Program-made: the position numbers and the translations under genes | DNA from: Sipunculus nudus | Taxonomy: Eukaryota > Annelida > Sipuncula > Golfingiida > Sipunculidae | DNA length: 64,000 bases | NCBI GenBank assembly: GCA_026874595.1 | Contig: CM049310.1 | Coordinates: forward strand, 8,432,001-8,496,000 | Reading direction: 5' to 3' | Notes under the pieces: model-generated | What the model was told of the DNA's origin: nothing | The model's input: only the letters and a program-made list of their open reading frames with translations | Databases searched by the model: none | Part shown: one piece after another, positions 24,201 through 37,294 of the stretch | Layout of the letters: each line of letters begins with the position of its first letter | Numbering within the stretch: the stretch's first letter is position 1

Positions 24201-25783
24201 GAAGAATAGAGGTTTTGCTTCTGCATCAGTACACATGTATGTACTATCATCAAAACATGCAAAGTGATGAAAACCTTAGAATCTGTAACAAAAATATTGC
24301 TTGCCTGTCTGTGTGTCTGAAGAACAAGTCGTTGAATAACTTGTAAACATGTCCAGAACTGCTCATTTAGCTATTCTTTATAGGAAAATAAGTACTACAC
24401 CTTTCTACAGATATCAACAAATTATAAGCCTTCATATAAAGAATCAGCTGTCATATGGTGCCAATTAAGCCTTTCACCTTTCCCCACTGAATCATTTCCT
24501 AACCCATTCCTTTGTATAGGTACAAATACATCTAAGGATTATAAGAGAACAAGTCATAAAATGTGGGACAAGAAGGACAATATTTTGGTTATAAAACTTA
24601 ACAGTCAATGCAAAAATGTATAATGTTACTGATTTTGAGGAAATACACTTACTATTCTTCAGTTGTTGAAAAAGTGAATATGAATAACTCAAATTTTATT
24701 CAGTATTCATTTATAAAGTTATTATTGAATGAGCTGGATTATTAAAAAAATTAATCATGTAATGATTTCTTTGGAAGACCAAGTCAGAAGCACTAAAATG
24801 GCAACAACACTGAGGACTTGGTGCTCATTAATTAACTTAAAAAAAAGGAAAACAATTTATCCAAGAATAATAGGAGTGATAATCTGAGAAACTTAATTTT
24901 TATAAATTTTTCATAATGCGCTGCTTTCATAGATGCTCATCAGTTATATTTTGGAGTACTTTACTAGAACAATTTAAGTTAATTCAGAGATGTGAAAACT
25001 TTTAAATTGTAGCAGCCTCCTTAAATGTTCATCAGGTGGTTTACCAATAGCATTGTGTATCAAATAATCTTGCTGTTGTACTTGTCATGATAGATCCTTA
25101 ATGATATACCTATATTAGCCATATGAATTGTCTTTACCCCTTTTGTCTGTATTATTATTAGCTCATAGACTTTATAGCAAGACAAATAGCAAGTCTGGTT
25201 GAATGGTGATATTATCAGATTATGACACACATGATAAGCTTTCTTAAGGGAGAGGTGACATGTATATGTCTGCACTGAAAATTCTTGTCTTATCTCTCAG
25301 TTCACAGAAGATAAAATACAGGTAATAGACAAGGATCAGTACCTAGATGGATACATGAGTATTGTGTTCTTAGTGACAGTCCTTCATTGAACTTGATAAT
25401 AAGACATTCCATTTCATTTACATGTACAGGATTATCCTGTAACAGTAGACATTATGAGTAAACTCTGGACATACCCCAACTGAGGGTCCAGGGGGTCCAG
25501 AACCGTCCCCCATTTTCAGCTACTACAACCTTTTTTAAGGGTTTTAGACCAATTTTGCAGCCTGGACCCCTCTGTCCAGACCTGAGGCCTTTGTAAGGTT
25601 TCCTCATGAGGCTCCCTGGGTTGGACCCCTCATTATCCAAAATCCTGGATCTGCCCTGCTAACCTGTCGCAATTACCACTTGAAGGAGATGATAATTAAA
25701 TTTCCAAATTTATCTAGAATATTATATGGCAAAGGTTTCCATTGAGATTGCTGTATTGTTAAAAGGTAGAAATCAACAATTAT
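21290..25783. other. Long AT-rich region without a recognised gene
   Basis: About 4.5 kb. A 30-bp direct repeat is visible around 22730 and 22795 (CTCCAGTAGAATATTAAATT and its near copy). Polypyrimidine-AG sites resembling splice acceptors occur at about 22650-22670 and 24082-24097, but the following sequence does not hold an open frame. No transposon ends were identified. Confidence 0.4.
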
Positions 25784-26226
25784 TTAAGCCTCATTTACAC
25801 TAGAAAAATCTGGCTCGACCTAACCAAATCTAGCTTGCACCATATTTGATTTTGTACAGTGTGCTTGCTAGCTAGGCCAAGTGATCATTTAAACTGCTCC
25901 AAACTATTGTGTTGACTTGGTATCAATCTCCGTCCCATTCTTGCCTCACATTTACACATGGAAATATGGCCTGATCTTAACTGTGCTGATGTGGTAGTAG
26001 TAGCTAAATCGCAGGTAGTGTGCTGGACTGTGTAGACATAAAACAGGTCGCTCCAGATATAGCGCTTTTGGTTAAGTCTTAGTTACTCACCAAATTCAGC
26101 AAGCTTCAATGCAGTCAATTGTGCCTTAGAATCTAGCCCCACCTAAACTGACCAATCTAGTTTAGTCCTCTCCAAACTAAAATCCAGCTTGTTTGGTCCA
26201 GATCTAGTAAATTTATGGAACCTTAA
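25784..26226. mobile_element. Candidate MITE flanked by TTAA
   Basis: The left edge is TTAAGCCTCATTTACACTAG and the right edge reads CTAGTAAATTTATGGAACCT then TTAAG. The complement of the right edge aligns imperfectly with the left one (TTAAG, ATTTAC/ATTTACTAG, ATCTGG). A TTAA at both edges would fit a piggyBac-type duplication. Internal words GATCTAG/CTAGCTTG recur. No coding frame. The inverted repeats are diverged, so this stays tentative. Confidence 0.4.
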
Positions 26227-26478
26227 GACTGGTCTTGAGTTTGTATGTAAATATGAAAATTTTCTTGTCAAGAGTTAGATCAGCCAGATTTTAAAATCTA
26301 TAAGTCATTTAATAGTATACTAATCAGGTAACACTGACAAGTTACACAAAATGTTAAAAGGTGTGCTTTTCTTGCATCATGGTAATTAATTCTGTCAGTT
26401 TGTATCACTCTTTTGATCGCTTTCACAGTCTACTTCATTTTCATATTTGTTTTTGAGGACATTTGTGGACATTTGTGG

Positions 26479-26785
26479 AGCATGGTGGCGTAATGGATAG
26501 AGTGCAGGACTTGTGACTGCAAGGTCATTGGTTTGCATCCTGTTCTGACCGCCGTCTGCACTACGACTAAGGCAAAGTCTTTACCACAAGGGTGCGCCCT
26601 CTCGACCCAGGAGTGAATGGGTACTGGTCCTGGGAGGAAGGCAATTGTAGAATGATAACCTTCTAGCACCTGATATGGCTGCTTGGGTTGTATGCTCCCC
26701 AGCTGCAAGGAGCCAAGAAAAGAATGAACAGGCCCTAAAGACCAGGAAGGCGTTAGTGATATCAGACTATAAACCCCACATTAAC
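26479..26785 (+). mobile_element. tRNA-derived SINE
   Basis: The head reads GGAGCATGGTGGCGTAATGG, with a pol III A-box-like TGGCGTAATGG at 26487-26497 and a B-box-like GGTTTGCATCC at 26530-26540, the 33-bp spacing expected in a tRNA. A conserved-looking central part (GACCCAGGAGTGAATGGGTA, 26601-26620) and a 3' part ending near GACTATAAACCCCA follow. The same 3' motif is present in the SINE at 55595. It would be transcribed by RNA polymerase III from its internal promoter and mobilised by a partner LINE. Confidence 0.7.
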
Positions 26786-27588
26786 CTTTTTACATTTTGG
26801 GTTATGTATTTAGTCCAATGAATGAAATATGCTTTTCTCATATGTTTAAGGTGCAGGTAATGATCCGAATGGTCTCCAGGACCCTAGTACATCAGATTAA
26901 TTGTTTTTCATTATAGCATTCCTGTGTGATGTGAAAAAGCCAGATTTTATGCAATTCAAATATATGACAAATGATTCTAAAAGATCAGTTCCAGAGTTTT
27001 AGAGACCATGATATCAGGAAGTCATTAGTACAGAACAGAAGAAATTGTCAGTAGTATGGAAAAGATATCTTCATCTTGGTAAACTATAACATGAAGAAAT
27101 CATGATTAAAATATTGATTTCAGATTCAATACTGAGTCATTAGTCCTTTCATGGAATAGATATCTTCAGCTTCATAAAAAAATGAAATGAATAAATCAAA
27201 CTGAATATATTAATTTCAGATTCAATACTATAAGTATAATTACCTGATATAGATATCTATTTTTGTAGGATCTAACTTGAAGAAATCATGATCAGCTTAT
27301 CAGGTGATTCAGAGTATTTGCTATAATTTAAATGGTAAATTTTCAACAAAATTAGAAAGCTTAAAAGGGGGATAAAAATAGAAAAATGTTATGAAAGTTT
27401 TCTATAATCATTAAAGTTCTGTAAGTATAGTCCAGTCTAAACTTTTTTTTTTGTTGTCTCAGCTGCCCACAGAAAATTTGTTACATACATTATTTCAGTT
27501 GTTCTTATATCTTGGATATTATTAGATCTTTCTTTGCATTTTAAGTTTAATTATAGTGTCCGACTGTTACAAGGCATTTGTGATTTTT
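26786..27588. other. No gene recognised
   Basis: AT-rich sequence. A loosely repeated phrase (GATTTCAGATTCAATACT at about 27116-27133 and again at about 27216-27232, each near AACTTGAAGAAATCATGAT-type words) suggests a decayed tandem repeat of roughly 100 bp. Confidence 0.4.
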
Positions 27589-29425
27589 AGCTCAGCTGAC
27601 TATAAGTCATCTGAGCTATAGTAGTGGTCCATTGTCCGTTGTCCGTCTGTCTGTCCGTCCGTACATGTGGCACGTTTTGAAACCTTAAGACCTAGGAATC
27701 CAAAATTCAGCATAATGTTTGATGTCCCCAAAATCTCCTACCAAGCTGAAAACTGGGTCTTTGCGACTTTGTTCCTTTGAGACATTAAGGAAAAACCTCA
27801 ATTTTTTATTAAAATCCTATTTTCACACTTCAGGACTGCCTAATATCAAAACCACTCATCTGTTTTTTTCTCATATTTACCATAAATATTACTCTATATA
27901 TTTCCTATGTACATGCTAGAAATTAAGTCTGTTAAGTATAAATTCTTTAAGTTATGGGCCCGAACATAATGGACTTTGTAAAAAATCAGGAAAAATATTT
28001 ACTCACTTAACATGAAAAATTTTGAAACTAGAGTCTATTTTCCCGAGTATATAACTATGTTTAATTAAGATTCAATTGTTTACCCAAAATTAGATCTGAA
28101 TTTTGTAAATTTTTTAAGTTATTAGCATAAAAATAAAATCAGTACCTTAAATTTTGCCCAACTTTGACCATGGCACTTTTTTTCCTGTAAGTACCATTGA
28201 TTTAATTTTCACAGCATGTAAACATAAATATTTAATTTGTTTAAATCTGAAATTTGAAAATAAAAGCTTGAAAATTAAGCTGGTTATTGATTTTTTTCTT
28301 GAGGCTCTATTGTAGTCATTTGCTTTGATTACAGATTACAGATGCAGGGTCCCACTCCAGGTCACTGGAAGTCAGCTATGCCAGGGTTTCTGATTTGTTA
28401 CAGTCACTGGGGGAGATCCCCTGCTGTGACAGGTGTACAGTTATTCTCATATAACCCCCCCCCCCCCCAGCAAACCCAACCCACCAAGTGTTATGCAGTA
28501 ATTGTTATTGTTTTCACTGTATCTCCTTAATTGTAATGCTGTTTCCACTCTGATATGCAAAAACTTTCCTTGAAAAAGTAATTCAAGGTGTAATCCAGAA
28601 GATGCAATGTTGTGTAATATAATTGAACCCATCAGTATACTTAAATTATTATAAAATATGAAGCACATTATTATTATGGATAAATAAAGACAATTAAAAA
28701 TTGTGAAATCTAAATCATGTATTATTTTTAGATATTTATTGTTTTGCATATTTAAAAGATATATTTTTGTGGTAAAAAATGAATAAACATTTGTATGCAT
28801 GATTTGGTGTTATCTGACAAGATTGAGATTTATGATGATGCAATTGAGAATTATCAATCAACTTTTATATTCAGATATATATGTTATATTGGAAATGTAT
28901 AGAAATATAAACTTAAATTAAAAAAAAATTGATGTGATAAAAAAATGAGGATTTAATACAAACATTTGTTCATTATTTTCCTGCCTCAGCAGAATTTGAG
29001 ATCAGGCTTTGTTTGCCCTGTTTTATGTTGTTAATAAGTTATATTTCAACTGTATACATTTTATAAAAAAAACATATATATTTAATAATATATATTATAC
29101 AAAAAAATAGATTCAATTGAACAAATGTGTAAACTACTGAAATGTCAACAGTTAATCGAAAAGCCAACTAATGATCATAGTAATAGTACAGATCATTTGT
29201 TCACAAACTGCTCACATGCTTCAGTTTCAACATTAGGAAACACATGGTCAGGTCACAAAATATTATTTTCAACAATTTCTTGCTCATCAATACAAACCAA
29301 TCATATAAACAAACCATGGCCTTTATTACCTCTTCCTCTTACACTTTATCTCCATTTGATATTATTTTAGATTTTTACCTTCAAGGTTAACGTCAGCTGA
29401 GCACAGTGACCCATGGGTCCCTTGT
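27589..29425 (+). mobile_element. Family A Helentron-like element, copy 2 (1.84 kb)
   Basis: The 5' end AGCTCAGCTGAC sits in a T run with its own hairpin partner AGTCATCTGAGCT and the GTCCGTC patch (27637-27662). The 3' end has GTCAGCTGAGC at about 29392-29402, then ACCCATGGGT and CCCTTGTTTTT. It is the most compact complete copy here: it has a single 'AAATCTCCTACC' unit and a C-run/CAAACCCAACCCACC patch near 28457. No coding potential. Confidence 0.7.
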
Positions 29426-30090
29426 TTTTCAATGTGCAATCGGACTAAATATAAACTACAGTGTAACTATATCAGGATAGATTGATTTGACAATGTATTT
29501 GACATATATTTATAGATTTCTATGTTGTATTAATGACTAGTGTACCAGGGTTCCATGATATTTGATATTTGGTTGAAAAGCAAGGCCATACTCTCCTTTA
29601 TGATGTTTCTGTTAGGTTTCCTGGAAGGTCAGTTTCAGGTTACTGTCCTTCAACTTTAATTGGCTTCAGAGTTCTTGACCTCAGGGCGTACCCAAGGTTA
29701 CCAGGCCAATGTCAGGTTTCTCCTCCTGTAACTAGTTCTTCTGCTTCCTGTGTTTGACTGTTTCCACTTTCAGCTGGCTGTTCTAACCACTGGTAGCTTT
29801 GGTTGCTGAGTAACTTAGAGGCAACAACTTGACAGAAAATTGAGTACTTAATATAAGTGTCTTCTAGCTGGCTGTCAGCAAAGGAAAACTGGTACAACCA
29901 TCCACAAATACTGGGAGCTCTAGTACATGTTATTAAATCATATTCATATAGTTTAGTGGTTAAGCCATGTCCTGATAATGAATATGAAAAACTGAATCAA
30001 TCAAATATCAGTTATTTTTCAATTATGTGTCAATCACCACTATTTGTTAGCTAAAACACACAAGAATTGAGGGATTTGTTATTCTTTTTT
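29426..30090. other. No gene recognised
   Basis: Mixed-composition spacer. Two short open frames on opposite strands (29569-29757 and 29712-29897) have no recognisable homology and no splice context. Confidence 0.4.
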
Positions 30091-33000
30091 AGCAAACCTG
30101 TGAGCTTATGCGATGGCGCAGCGTTGACCGTCCATTGTCAGCCGTCCGCCGTCAGCCGTCCGCCGTCCAGGGCTGGCTTTCCATCGTCCATGGCTGTTAG
30201 TCAAAAACCGTCGGAGCTAGCAGCTCCAAATTACATGTAAGAATTAGTCACATGTGAAACTTGGTGCCCTGGAGCCTATTATTGGGTATATGCATTAATT
30301 TAGATTTTATAGAGAAAAAGCTTAAAAACCTTTAAAAATCTTCTTCTCTGAAACTGTCCAGCCAAATTGTCCAATATTTCAAAGAAATGATCCCTGGAAC
30401 AATCTCTCCCAAGTTTGTTCAAATGGTTCCAGTTTGGAGATTTTTGGCTGAGTAACAGGAGGTTGAACCTAGTCATCTGTCCAAAAAAGCACACTAAAAT
30501 TAAAATCTCAGAAACTGCTGGAGCTATAATCACCAAATTTTATACCAATGTATGTCATATCTGATTTTGAGGTATTAGTGGCGCCACCTACATTGATGTG
30601 TTTTAAGCGAACCTGTGAGCTTATGCGATGGTGCGGCGTCATCCGTCATGCGTTGTGTGTCGTGAGTCGTGCCTCGTCTGTACGTTAACCATAGCTATCT
30701 CAAAAACGGCAGGAGCTAGCACCAAATTTTTTGCAAATGATCAGTCATCCAAAAAACTATATCGGATTTTGTTTATTTTTTTTCTAACTGCATTTTCTTA
30801 GATTTTATAGGAAAAAAGCTAAAAAAGCTTTAAAAATCTTCTTCTCCGAAACTGTCCAGCCAGATTTTCCAATATTTCACAGAAATGATCCCTGGAACAA
30901 TCTTTCTCAAGTTTGTTCGAATGGTTCCACTTCGATGATTTTTGGCAGAGTTACAGATGGTTGAACTTTGTTAACCGTGCAAAAAAGCATATTAAAATTT
31001 AAATCTCAGGAGCGGCTGGAGCTATCATCACCAAATTTTATGCCAATGTTGGTCACATAGGTCATATCTGAAATTGAGGTATTAGTGGCACCACCTGCAT
31101 CGGCCTTTCTTGTATGGGGTCATCAGTGCCTGTAACACACTGAGGGCTACAAAAAACTTCTTCTCTGAAACCATATGGCCAAAATGTTTAATATCGCACA
31201 GAAATGATCCTAGGGTAGTGCTTTCTGAAGTTTGTTCAAATGGTCTCAGTTCAGTGACTTTTGGCTGAGTTATGGGAAGCTGAATTTAGTCATATGCTGT
31301 AACAGCCCATTTTAGCTAAGTGGCTTCAAAGATCATCTCCTCAAAAACCACTGGGCCAAATTCTTAAATCTCACACATTAATTATCCTTAGATGTTGATA
31401 ATTGGTTCGAAAAAAAAATGGGAAGCTGAATTTAGCCAATTTGCTGTATCTTCCTATATGAGTTATAAACCTGCGAAACGTTTTTCGACTGATGCCACTG
31501 ATGCCAGTTTGTTAAATATTTTACAAGAATAATCCCTACAATAATTCTTATAATAATTGTCATTAATGGTTCCACATGAATGATTTTTGGCTGAATTATG
31601 GAAGTTGAATTGAGTCATTTTACCATATATATGCTAGCTGTGTTATGCTGTTATATCTAGCCTGGCACCATTTAATCAGCATCTATTACATCATGCCACT
31701 AGACATTTAGATTTCAGGTTATCTTTGGTTAATATTGACGAGAAAGTTTTTTTAAAAGCTTTTAAAAAATTTAGATTCATGATTTAAGTTATTCATCATA
31801 CCAGGCAATGTTACAATCATGGATATTCAGCTCTCTGTGGCTATATAAAGACAACTACGTGGATTATAAATTATTGGTATCCCTACTCAACTTAATTCAA
31901 GAATTTGCCATCAGTGAGATATATCTTTATTTTAATTTTGCATTCAGTATGCATCCGTAATAATTTTACATATATTCCTGATTTCTTTTTTATAAAAAGT
32001 CAGCTGAAAAGTATTTTGTATTGGGAAAATAAATTTCAAAGTTATTTCAAGTAGGGACCACTTTTGTGTACAGATGGCAGCACTGGGTTTACCATTGGCA
32101 GATTGCCAGTGCCTTGATGTTGGCCATTAGCCAAGATGATGTCAGCTCTATAATTAGTTTTGGCACAGTGCCAGGATTGGAAGAAGTGCAGCCAGGTAGA
32201 GGTCAAGAGTTCACTCAGTGCAGTAGCTGCATTATATTTATAGCTTTGGCAGACTGCTCACTGCATCATATTTGGCACCAAAGTTCAGCCTGAATCTATT
32301 TATAGCTTTGGCAGACTGCCAACTGTGTCAGATTATGCAATAGGTCAAGAGTTCACTCAGTGCAGCCAGGTACAGGTCAAAAGTTCACTCAGTCTAGCCA
32401 GGTGCAGGTCAAGAGTTCACTCAGTGCAGCAGCTTGAGGCAGCAATTTGTCACAGGTCACTCGGGGGCAACTGCCTTACTCACCTAAGCCTTGTCAGCCC
32501 AGTGCATCAAACTCTGGGGAAGTTGTCTATGACCTGTCTATGCGTCTTTGATGGTATTCTTATTTACAAGACAGGTGGTGCCACCTACATTGACTTTTGC
32601 AGTGTATGCGCCTGCTTATTTCTGCAGAGGAATTTGATATATCAGCCTTAAGTTGGGCATGTTTATACATATCGGGTAGCTTTATAGTGTACAAGACTTG
32701 TGGCGCCACATACAATAATTTTTGCACAGTGTATGTCCCTGCTTATTTCACAGGAGGGGTTGACATATCAGTCTGACATTGGGCATATTTATATATCTCT
32801 TTGTTGTATAGAAGACTGGTGGTGCCAGCTACAATCATTGTATCCGCCAAAACAGAGTTTTGCGGATACTTTGTTTTCAGTCGGACGCTGACGCTGCCGC
32901 CATTGCTGCATAGGTTTCCGGAGAACTCCTCATTAACCACTGGGCAGAATTGTTTAAAATTCGGAATTATGATCGGTAACATGTGAACTGCTGCACCCTC

Positions 33001-34463
33001 ATTCTTGGTTAACCTCTGACCTTTCCTCTCTGCCCAGTGTCCATTTGTGCATCTGTTTCCACACATAAACCCACATATCTCATGAACCGTTTGACCGATC
33101 AGGCTAAAAATTTTGCACAAATGTAGCCCTTGGAAAGCTTTATAACATACACTAAAAATGGTGGCACCACCTGCAACCATTTGTGCACAGGGTCCATCTG
33201 TTCATCTGTTTGGGATAAAATCACTCATATCTCAGAAGTGGTTTGACTTTTCCGCCTGAAATTTTGCAGGTTTATACATCCTTTTTGGATTTTATGACAG
33301 GTGGCGCCACCTACATTCACCTTTACTCTGCAGACATCCAAGCTCATATCTCGGGAACCGTTTGACCGATGGAGCCAAAATTTTGCATGTGTATAGATCT
33401 CACATAGCTCTTCATCATAGGCAAAACTGGTGGTGCCACCAGCAACCATTTTTGCACAGCATCCATCTGTTCATCTGCTTTGGGATAAAATCACTCATAT
33501 CTCAGAAGTGGTTTGACTTTTCCACCTGAAATTTTCCAGGTTTATACATCCTGGACAGCTTTCTTGATTTTATGACAGGTGACGCCACCTACATTCACGT
33601 TTACTCTGCAGACATCCAAGCTCATATCTCTGAAACCGTTTGACTTATTGGGCCAAAATTTTGCTTTTGTATTGATCTCACATAGCTCTTCATCATAAGC
33701 AAAACTGGTGGCACCATCTGCAACCACTTATGAACTCTGTCCATCTGTTCATCTGCCTTGGGAAAAAGTCACTCATATCTCAGAAGTGGTTTGACTTATC
33801 CACCTGAAATTTTGCAGGTTTATACTTCCAGGACAGCCTTCTCGATTTAATGACAGGTGGCGCCACCTACATTCACATTTACTCTGCAGACATCCAAGCT
33901 CATATCTCGGGAAGCGTTTGACCCATTGGCCCAAAATTTTGCTTTTGTATAGATCTCACATAGCTCTTCATCATAAGCAAAACTGGTGGCGCCATCTGCA
34001 ACCACTTATGAACTCCATCCATCTGTTCATCTGCCTTGGGAAAAAGTCACTCATATCTCAGCAGTGGTTTGACTTATCCACCTGAAATTTTGTAGGTTTA
34101 TACATCCTGGACAATTTTCTAGATTTTATGACAGGTGGCACCACCTACATTCATGTTTATGCTGCAGACATCCATGCTAATATGCAACACACCTCACTCT
34201 ATTCCCCTTGCCACTTAATCCGTGCATCACTTCACCTGTCCCACTCTGATTTTTGCGGATACACATAGTCGCTTGTCGACTACCCATATTCTAGTTTTAA
34301 AATGTTCTAGTCTGATACTTGCAGGTCCGAAATGTCCATTTTGCTGAAATCATAATGACTAAGGTAGATATGCAGGACTTGAAAGGATCAATATTAAAAA
34401 AAATAAACCTCCGTTCATACTCCCAAACTTTGCACAGGTTTGCATTAGGCCTGTAGGCCTTGT
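30091..34463 (+). mobile_element. Family B Helentron-like element carrying a nested family C element
   Basis: Two head modules in tandem: AGCAAACCTGTGAGCTTATG at 30091 and AGCGAACCTGTGAGCTTATG at 30606. The body matches 50660-53990 and includes tandem AGTTCACTCAGTGCAGCCAG repeats at 32205-32430. At 32839 the body is interrupted by a complete family C element (to 34295). The tail then reads GCACAGGTTTGCATTAGGCC followed by TGTAGGCCTTGTT. No Rep or helicase coding sequence is present. Confidence 0.65.
32839..34295 (+). mobile_element. Family C Helentron-like element, nested copy
   Basis: The 5' end GTATCCGCCAAAACAGAG is followed by TTTTGCGGATAC, a 5' hairpin, and a GC-rich GACGCTGACGCTGCCGCC patch. 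The core is an array of about 280-bp units; GGTGGCGCCACC-type palindromes lie near 33301, 33430, 33576, 33708, 33857, 33985 and 34136. The 3' end has GCGGATACACATAGTCGCTT, a TAGTCG/CGACTA hairpin, and CTAGT at 34291-34295, inserted within a T run. The reading frames are repeat-derived. Confidence 0.7.
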
Positions 34464-35158
34464 TCTCCATAGCCTAACAGTGTAATATTTCAAGACATTT
34501 TCCTTGAGGGTGAGGTGGTACACAATAAATACAAACTGAATACTTTAAATTTAGAAAATTCCAGGAGCCATCAGTTGCAGAAACTGAAGCTGTATATTAA
34601 TTATGATTAACTGTGATTAATTAGCCGGGCATGTAGGAAAGCTCACTTTCATCTGCCGGCCATAGTTAGGCTTGTTGATAATGCTGCCCAACCTGTTAGC
34701 GAAACCATACTCAATAGATATTGGGCTCCATGGGCCGTTGCATTGTTTGTTGAGTATAGCAGAATAGCATTTAACATAGTGATCAAAAGGAGTTTGGCAA
34801 ACATAACTGACACCACATGCATACATTCAGGTGAGGAAAGTAAAACTATGACAAATCACATTTCAATGATCAAGCAGGAACCATATAAATAACACTTAGA
34901 ATTTGATGTGGGCATTCTGTTCTCAATACGTGTTCGACATCAGACCATCTTCGTGTTAAGACCAATGCTGTAAGAATACTTCAGTGCCAACTATTCATTT
35001 CATTTGTGTGTTTTATTTTTATGTGAATAAAACTTTTGAATCATGTTCATGTTTGTTATTCATTTTTTTTATATTTTAAATTTTAAATTAAACAGGGACA
35101 ACAACTTAACATTTACCTGAAATACCCATATTATTGCCTGGGTTAATATTGGCAGACT
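34464..35158. other. No gene recognised
   Basis: AT-rich spacer between the family B 3' end and a pogo-like terminus; a short chance frame on the minus strand (34617-34826) has no recognisable relative. Confidence 0.4.
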
Positions 35159-35159
35159 A

Positions 35160-35249
35160 ATGTACAAGCATTCCGCTAACACGACCACCCCGCTAACACG
35201 ACCACTTTGCCTGGTCCTGCAGGTGGTCGCGTTAGGGGGGTTTTACTGA
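35160..35249 (-). mobile_element. Solo pogo/Tigger-like terminus
   Basis: Read on the minus strand it begins CAGTAAAACCCCCCTAACGC and contains two nested CGACCAC/GTGGTCG copies that form a hairpin of about 13 bp (CTAACACGACCAC with GTGGTCGCGTTAG). CAGTAAAACCCC is a pogo/Tigger-type end. No partner terminus was found nearby, so this is probably a fragment or one end of a very decayed copy. Confidence 0.5.
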
Positions 35250-35524
35250 TTATTTTCCTAATTATTTCTTTATTTGCAGCATATACACTTGTGAGCGGAC
35301 TTTAGCCCTGATTTGCAAAGCAAAGAATCAAATTAAAACGTCTAATAGAGCAAGAAAGAAATCATTTTCACACTTGTATTGCTGCAATTTATTTTAAAAA
35401 AAAATGACATAGTTCATCAATATATGTTATTCAGATGTAGCCTTTAGAAGGTTCACCATTTCTGAATATGACAATATGAGAAGCATTTCCATCGTGAATA
35501 TGGTTGTTTAATCATTAACTAGTA

Positions 35525-37294
35525 CCGTGAAAAACCGCATATACGTAGAGAAATTTGTTTCCAAAAAATTAATTCAAGAAAGGGGAGTCGACTTATGTGC
35601 GGGTCTAAGCCTGAGAGGCAAAATTTTGCACGAACTTAGTCAAACTGCCGGCCTGAATGTCTTAACTGATCGACAACTAGATATCCGTTTCCGGTGAAGT
35701 CAGGTACCCAAGTCCCCCTTTCGGTCCAAAAATACAGTCTAATAAGGTTTCCGAATATTTTTTTTTCAAATTTTGACCATTTACGCTGTTCTTTCATTTG
35801 ATAAAGCAGTATATTAAAATGTTTGCAATTTACATGGTTGATGACGACCAGGAAATGACCCGCGTCTAGCTATAATGAGCTTCATTCACGGCGATTAAGT
35901 ACGAGTGCAAGAGGCACAGGTATTGCGTAATCAGTTAGGATTTTATCCAGGGCATCGGCCCCTGTGTATTTGACAGCCAATTATGTTACAGTATTTCCCC
36001 ACAAAAGCATTTGGTGCTTGCGTAAGTTTGCAAACATGTAAACGGTAAAAGCCTGTGGGCCGTGGTATCTTAACTACAGACATGTGACAGATGGCTGATT
36101 ACAGCACCGATTAGCGCTCACTCGGTACGGGGATGGCTGCCTGTCCCAAGAAGCCCAAAACTAGGTCACGCTGTTCACCTGTGTACTTACACGCGGGGGA
36201 AATTATCTCTCTGTTCGGAAGTTCCTACTTAAAAATCACCCCAAATAGTAGTGAATGACTGTGGCACTGAGCAAAGCTCGGGGAAAAAAATAGACTGAAG
36301 TTAGACCTGACATCGATATCGCTATGAACAAACGAACATAAAACCTGCAAGACTTAGTCAAAATTAGTACTCCACAGAATGTGAAATATATGATTCATTC
36401 ACGAAAACTTTCATCAAAAAGATAGGAAAACGGAGTTTGATCAAAGAACGACTGACGTGTTGTCCACATGTTGCCCTGGCTTCCGTGCTCTCACTCTGCG
36501 GTTCGCTATGCTGGATAACTACGCTGCATATATGCAGTTATATCGCATGTAATTGTTCATTAGTGCGTCCGTCTGTGGAGGCAAGGAAGACCGGAGTTAA
36601 TTAAAACTTGAATAAAACTGTCGTTTACGGCCTTGTGTTTTCTCAGAATGTATAATAAAAATCATAAAATTCCTGCCCTTGATACACGGATATGACCAAG
36701 CTGAGGACAGCTTTCACTGTCAGGCGGCCTTATCAGGCGACTCGCTTGGTCGCGTGTTCTTTTCAATTTAGATTATATTAAATGTAGAAGTCCGCGACAA
36801 TCCTGTTTTAATAACACGCTTAAATAATCATGTTTTTATTGATATCTGACACAAACAATCATTAGAAGTTTAAAATAAATGAGCAATGACGGAAGGTGTG
36901 AGAAATCCTTGGCTGTTCTATTATCGCGCACCTGCCAATTCTGGGTGTCAGACGATCTTCATTTCTGCAAAATACCTAAAGTATCGACCTGTTATATTTA
37001 TTATTCTTAGAGTCTTTATGATGCCCAATAACTTTTAAATAGATTGCACAACAAAACAAATGACATTTTTACAGTTTAATAAAAATTGGAGTGGTATGAA
37101 TGTCAAAAACGAGTGGCCAGCCATACAATTCACCTTTCCCCAGTGGCCTGTCACACTACTCTCGATGGTCATGTATGCTGCTTTAGACCAGTTTTAACCT
37201 CCAGAATGGCTTGAAAAAATTTTTACCTGATATTTACCCTGAAAATTCATACTCGACTGATATGCGAGATCGACTTATATGCGAGTTTTTACGG
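35525..37294. mobile_element. 1.77-kb DNA transposon with TACCGT ends, no ORF
   Basis: The left end is TA then CCGTGAAAAACCGCATATAC; the right end is TATATGCGAGTTTTTACGG then TA. The complement of the right end (CCGTAAAAACTCGCATATA) matches the left over about 19 bp, with subterminal TCGACTTAT(G/A)TGCG on both sides. TA flanks suggest a Tc1/mariner or pogo-related element. The interior is visibly more GC-rich than its surroundings, yet no reading frame of 60 codons or more exists on either strand, so it is non-autonomous. Confidence 0.65.

Noticed and set aside
24082-24350. Acceptor-like TTCTTTTCAG with a downstream open frame (24137-24346)
   Set aside because: A TAG follows the site immediately, and the frame has no recognisable domain or donor.
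26479-26550. A functional tRNA gene
   Set aside because: The A and B boxes are recognisable, but the cloverleaf ends do not pair and a SINE body follows.
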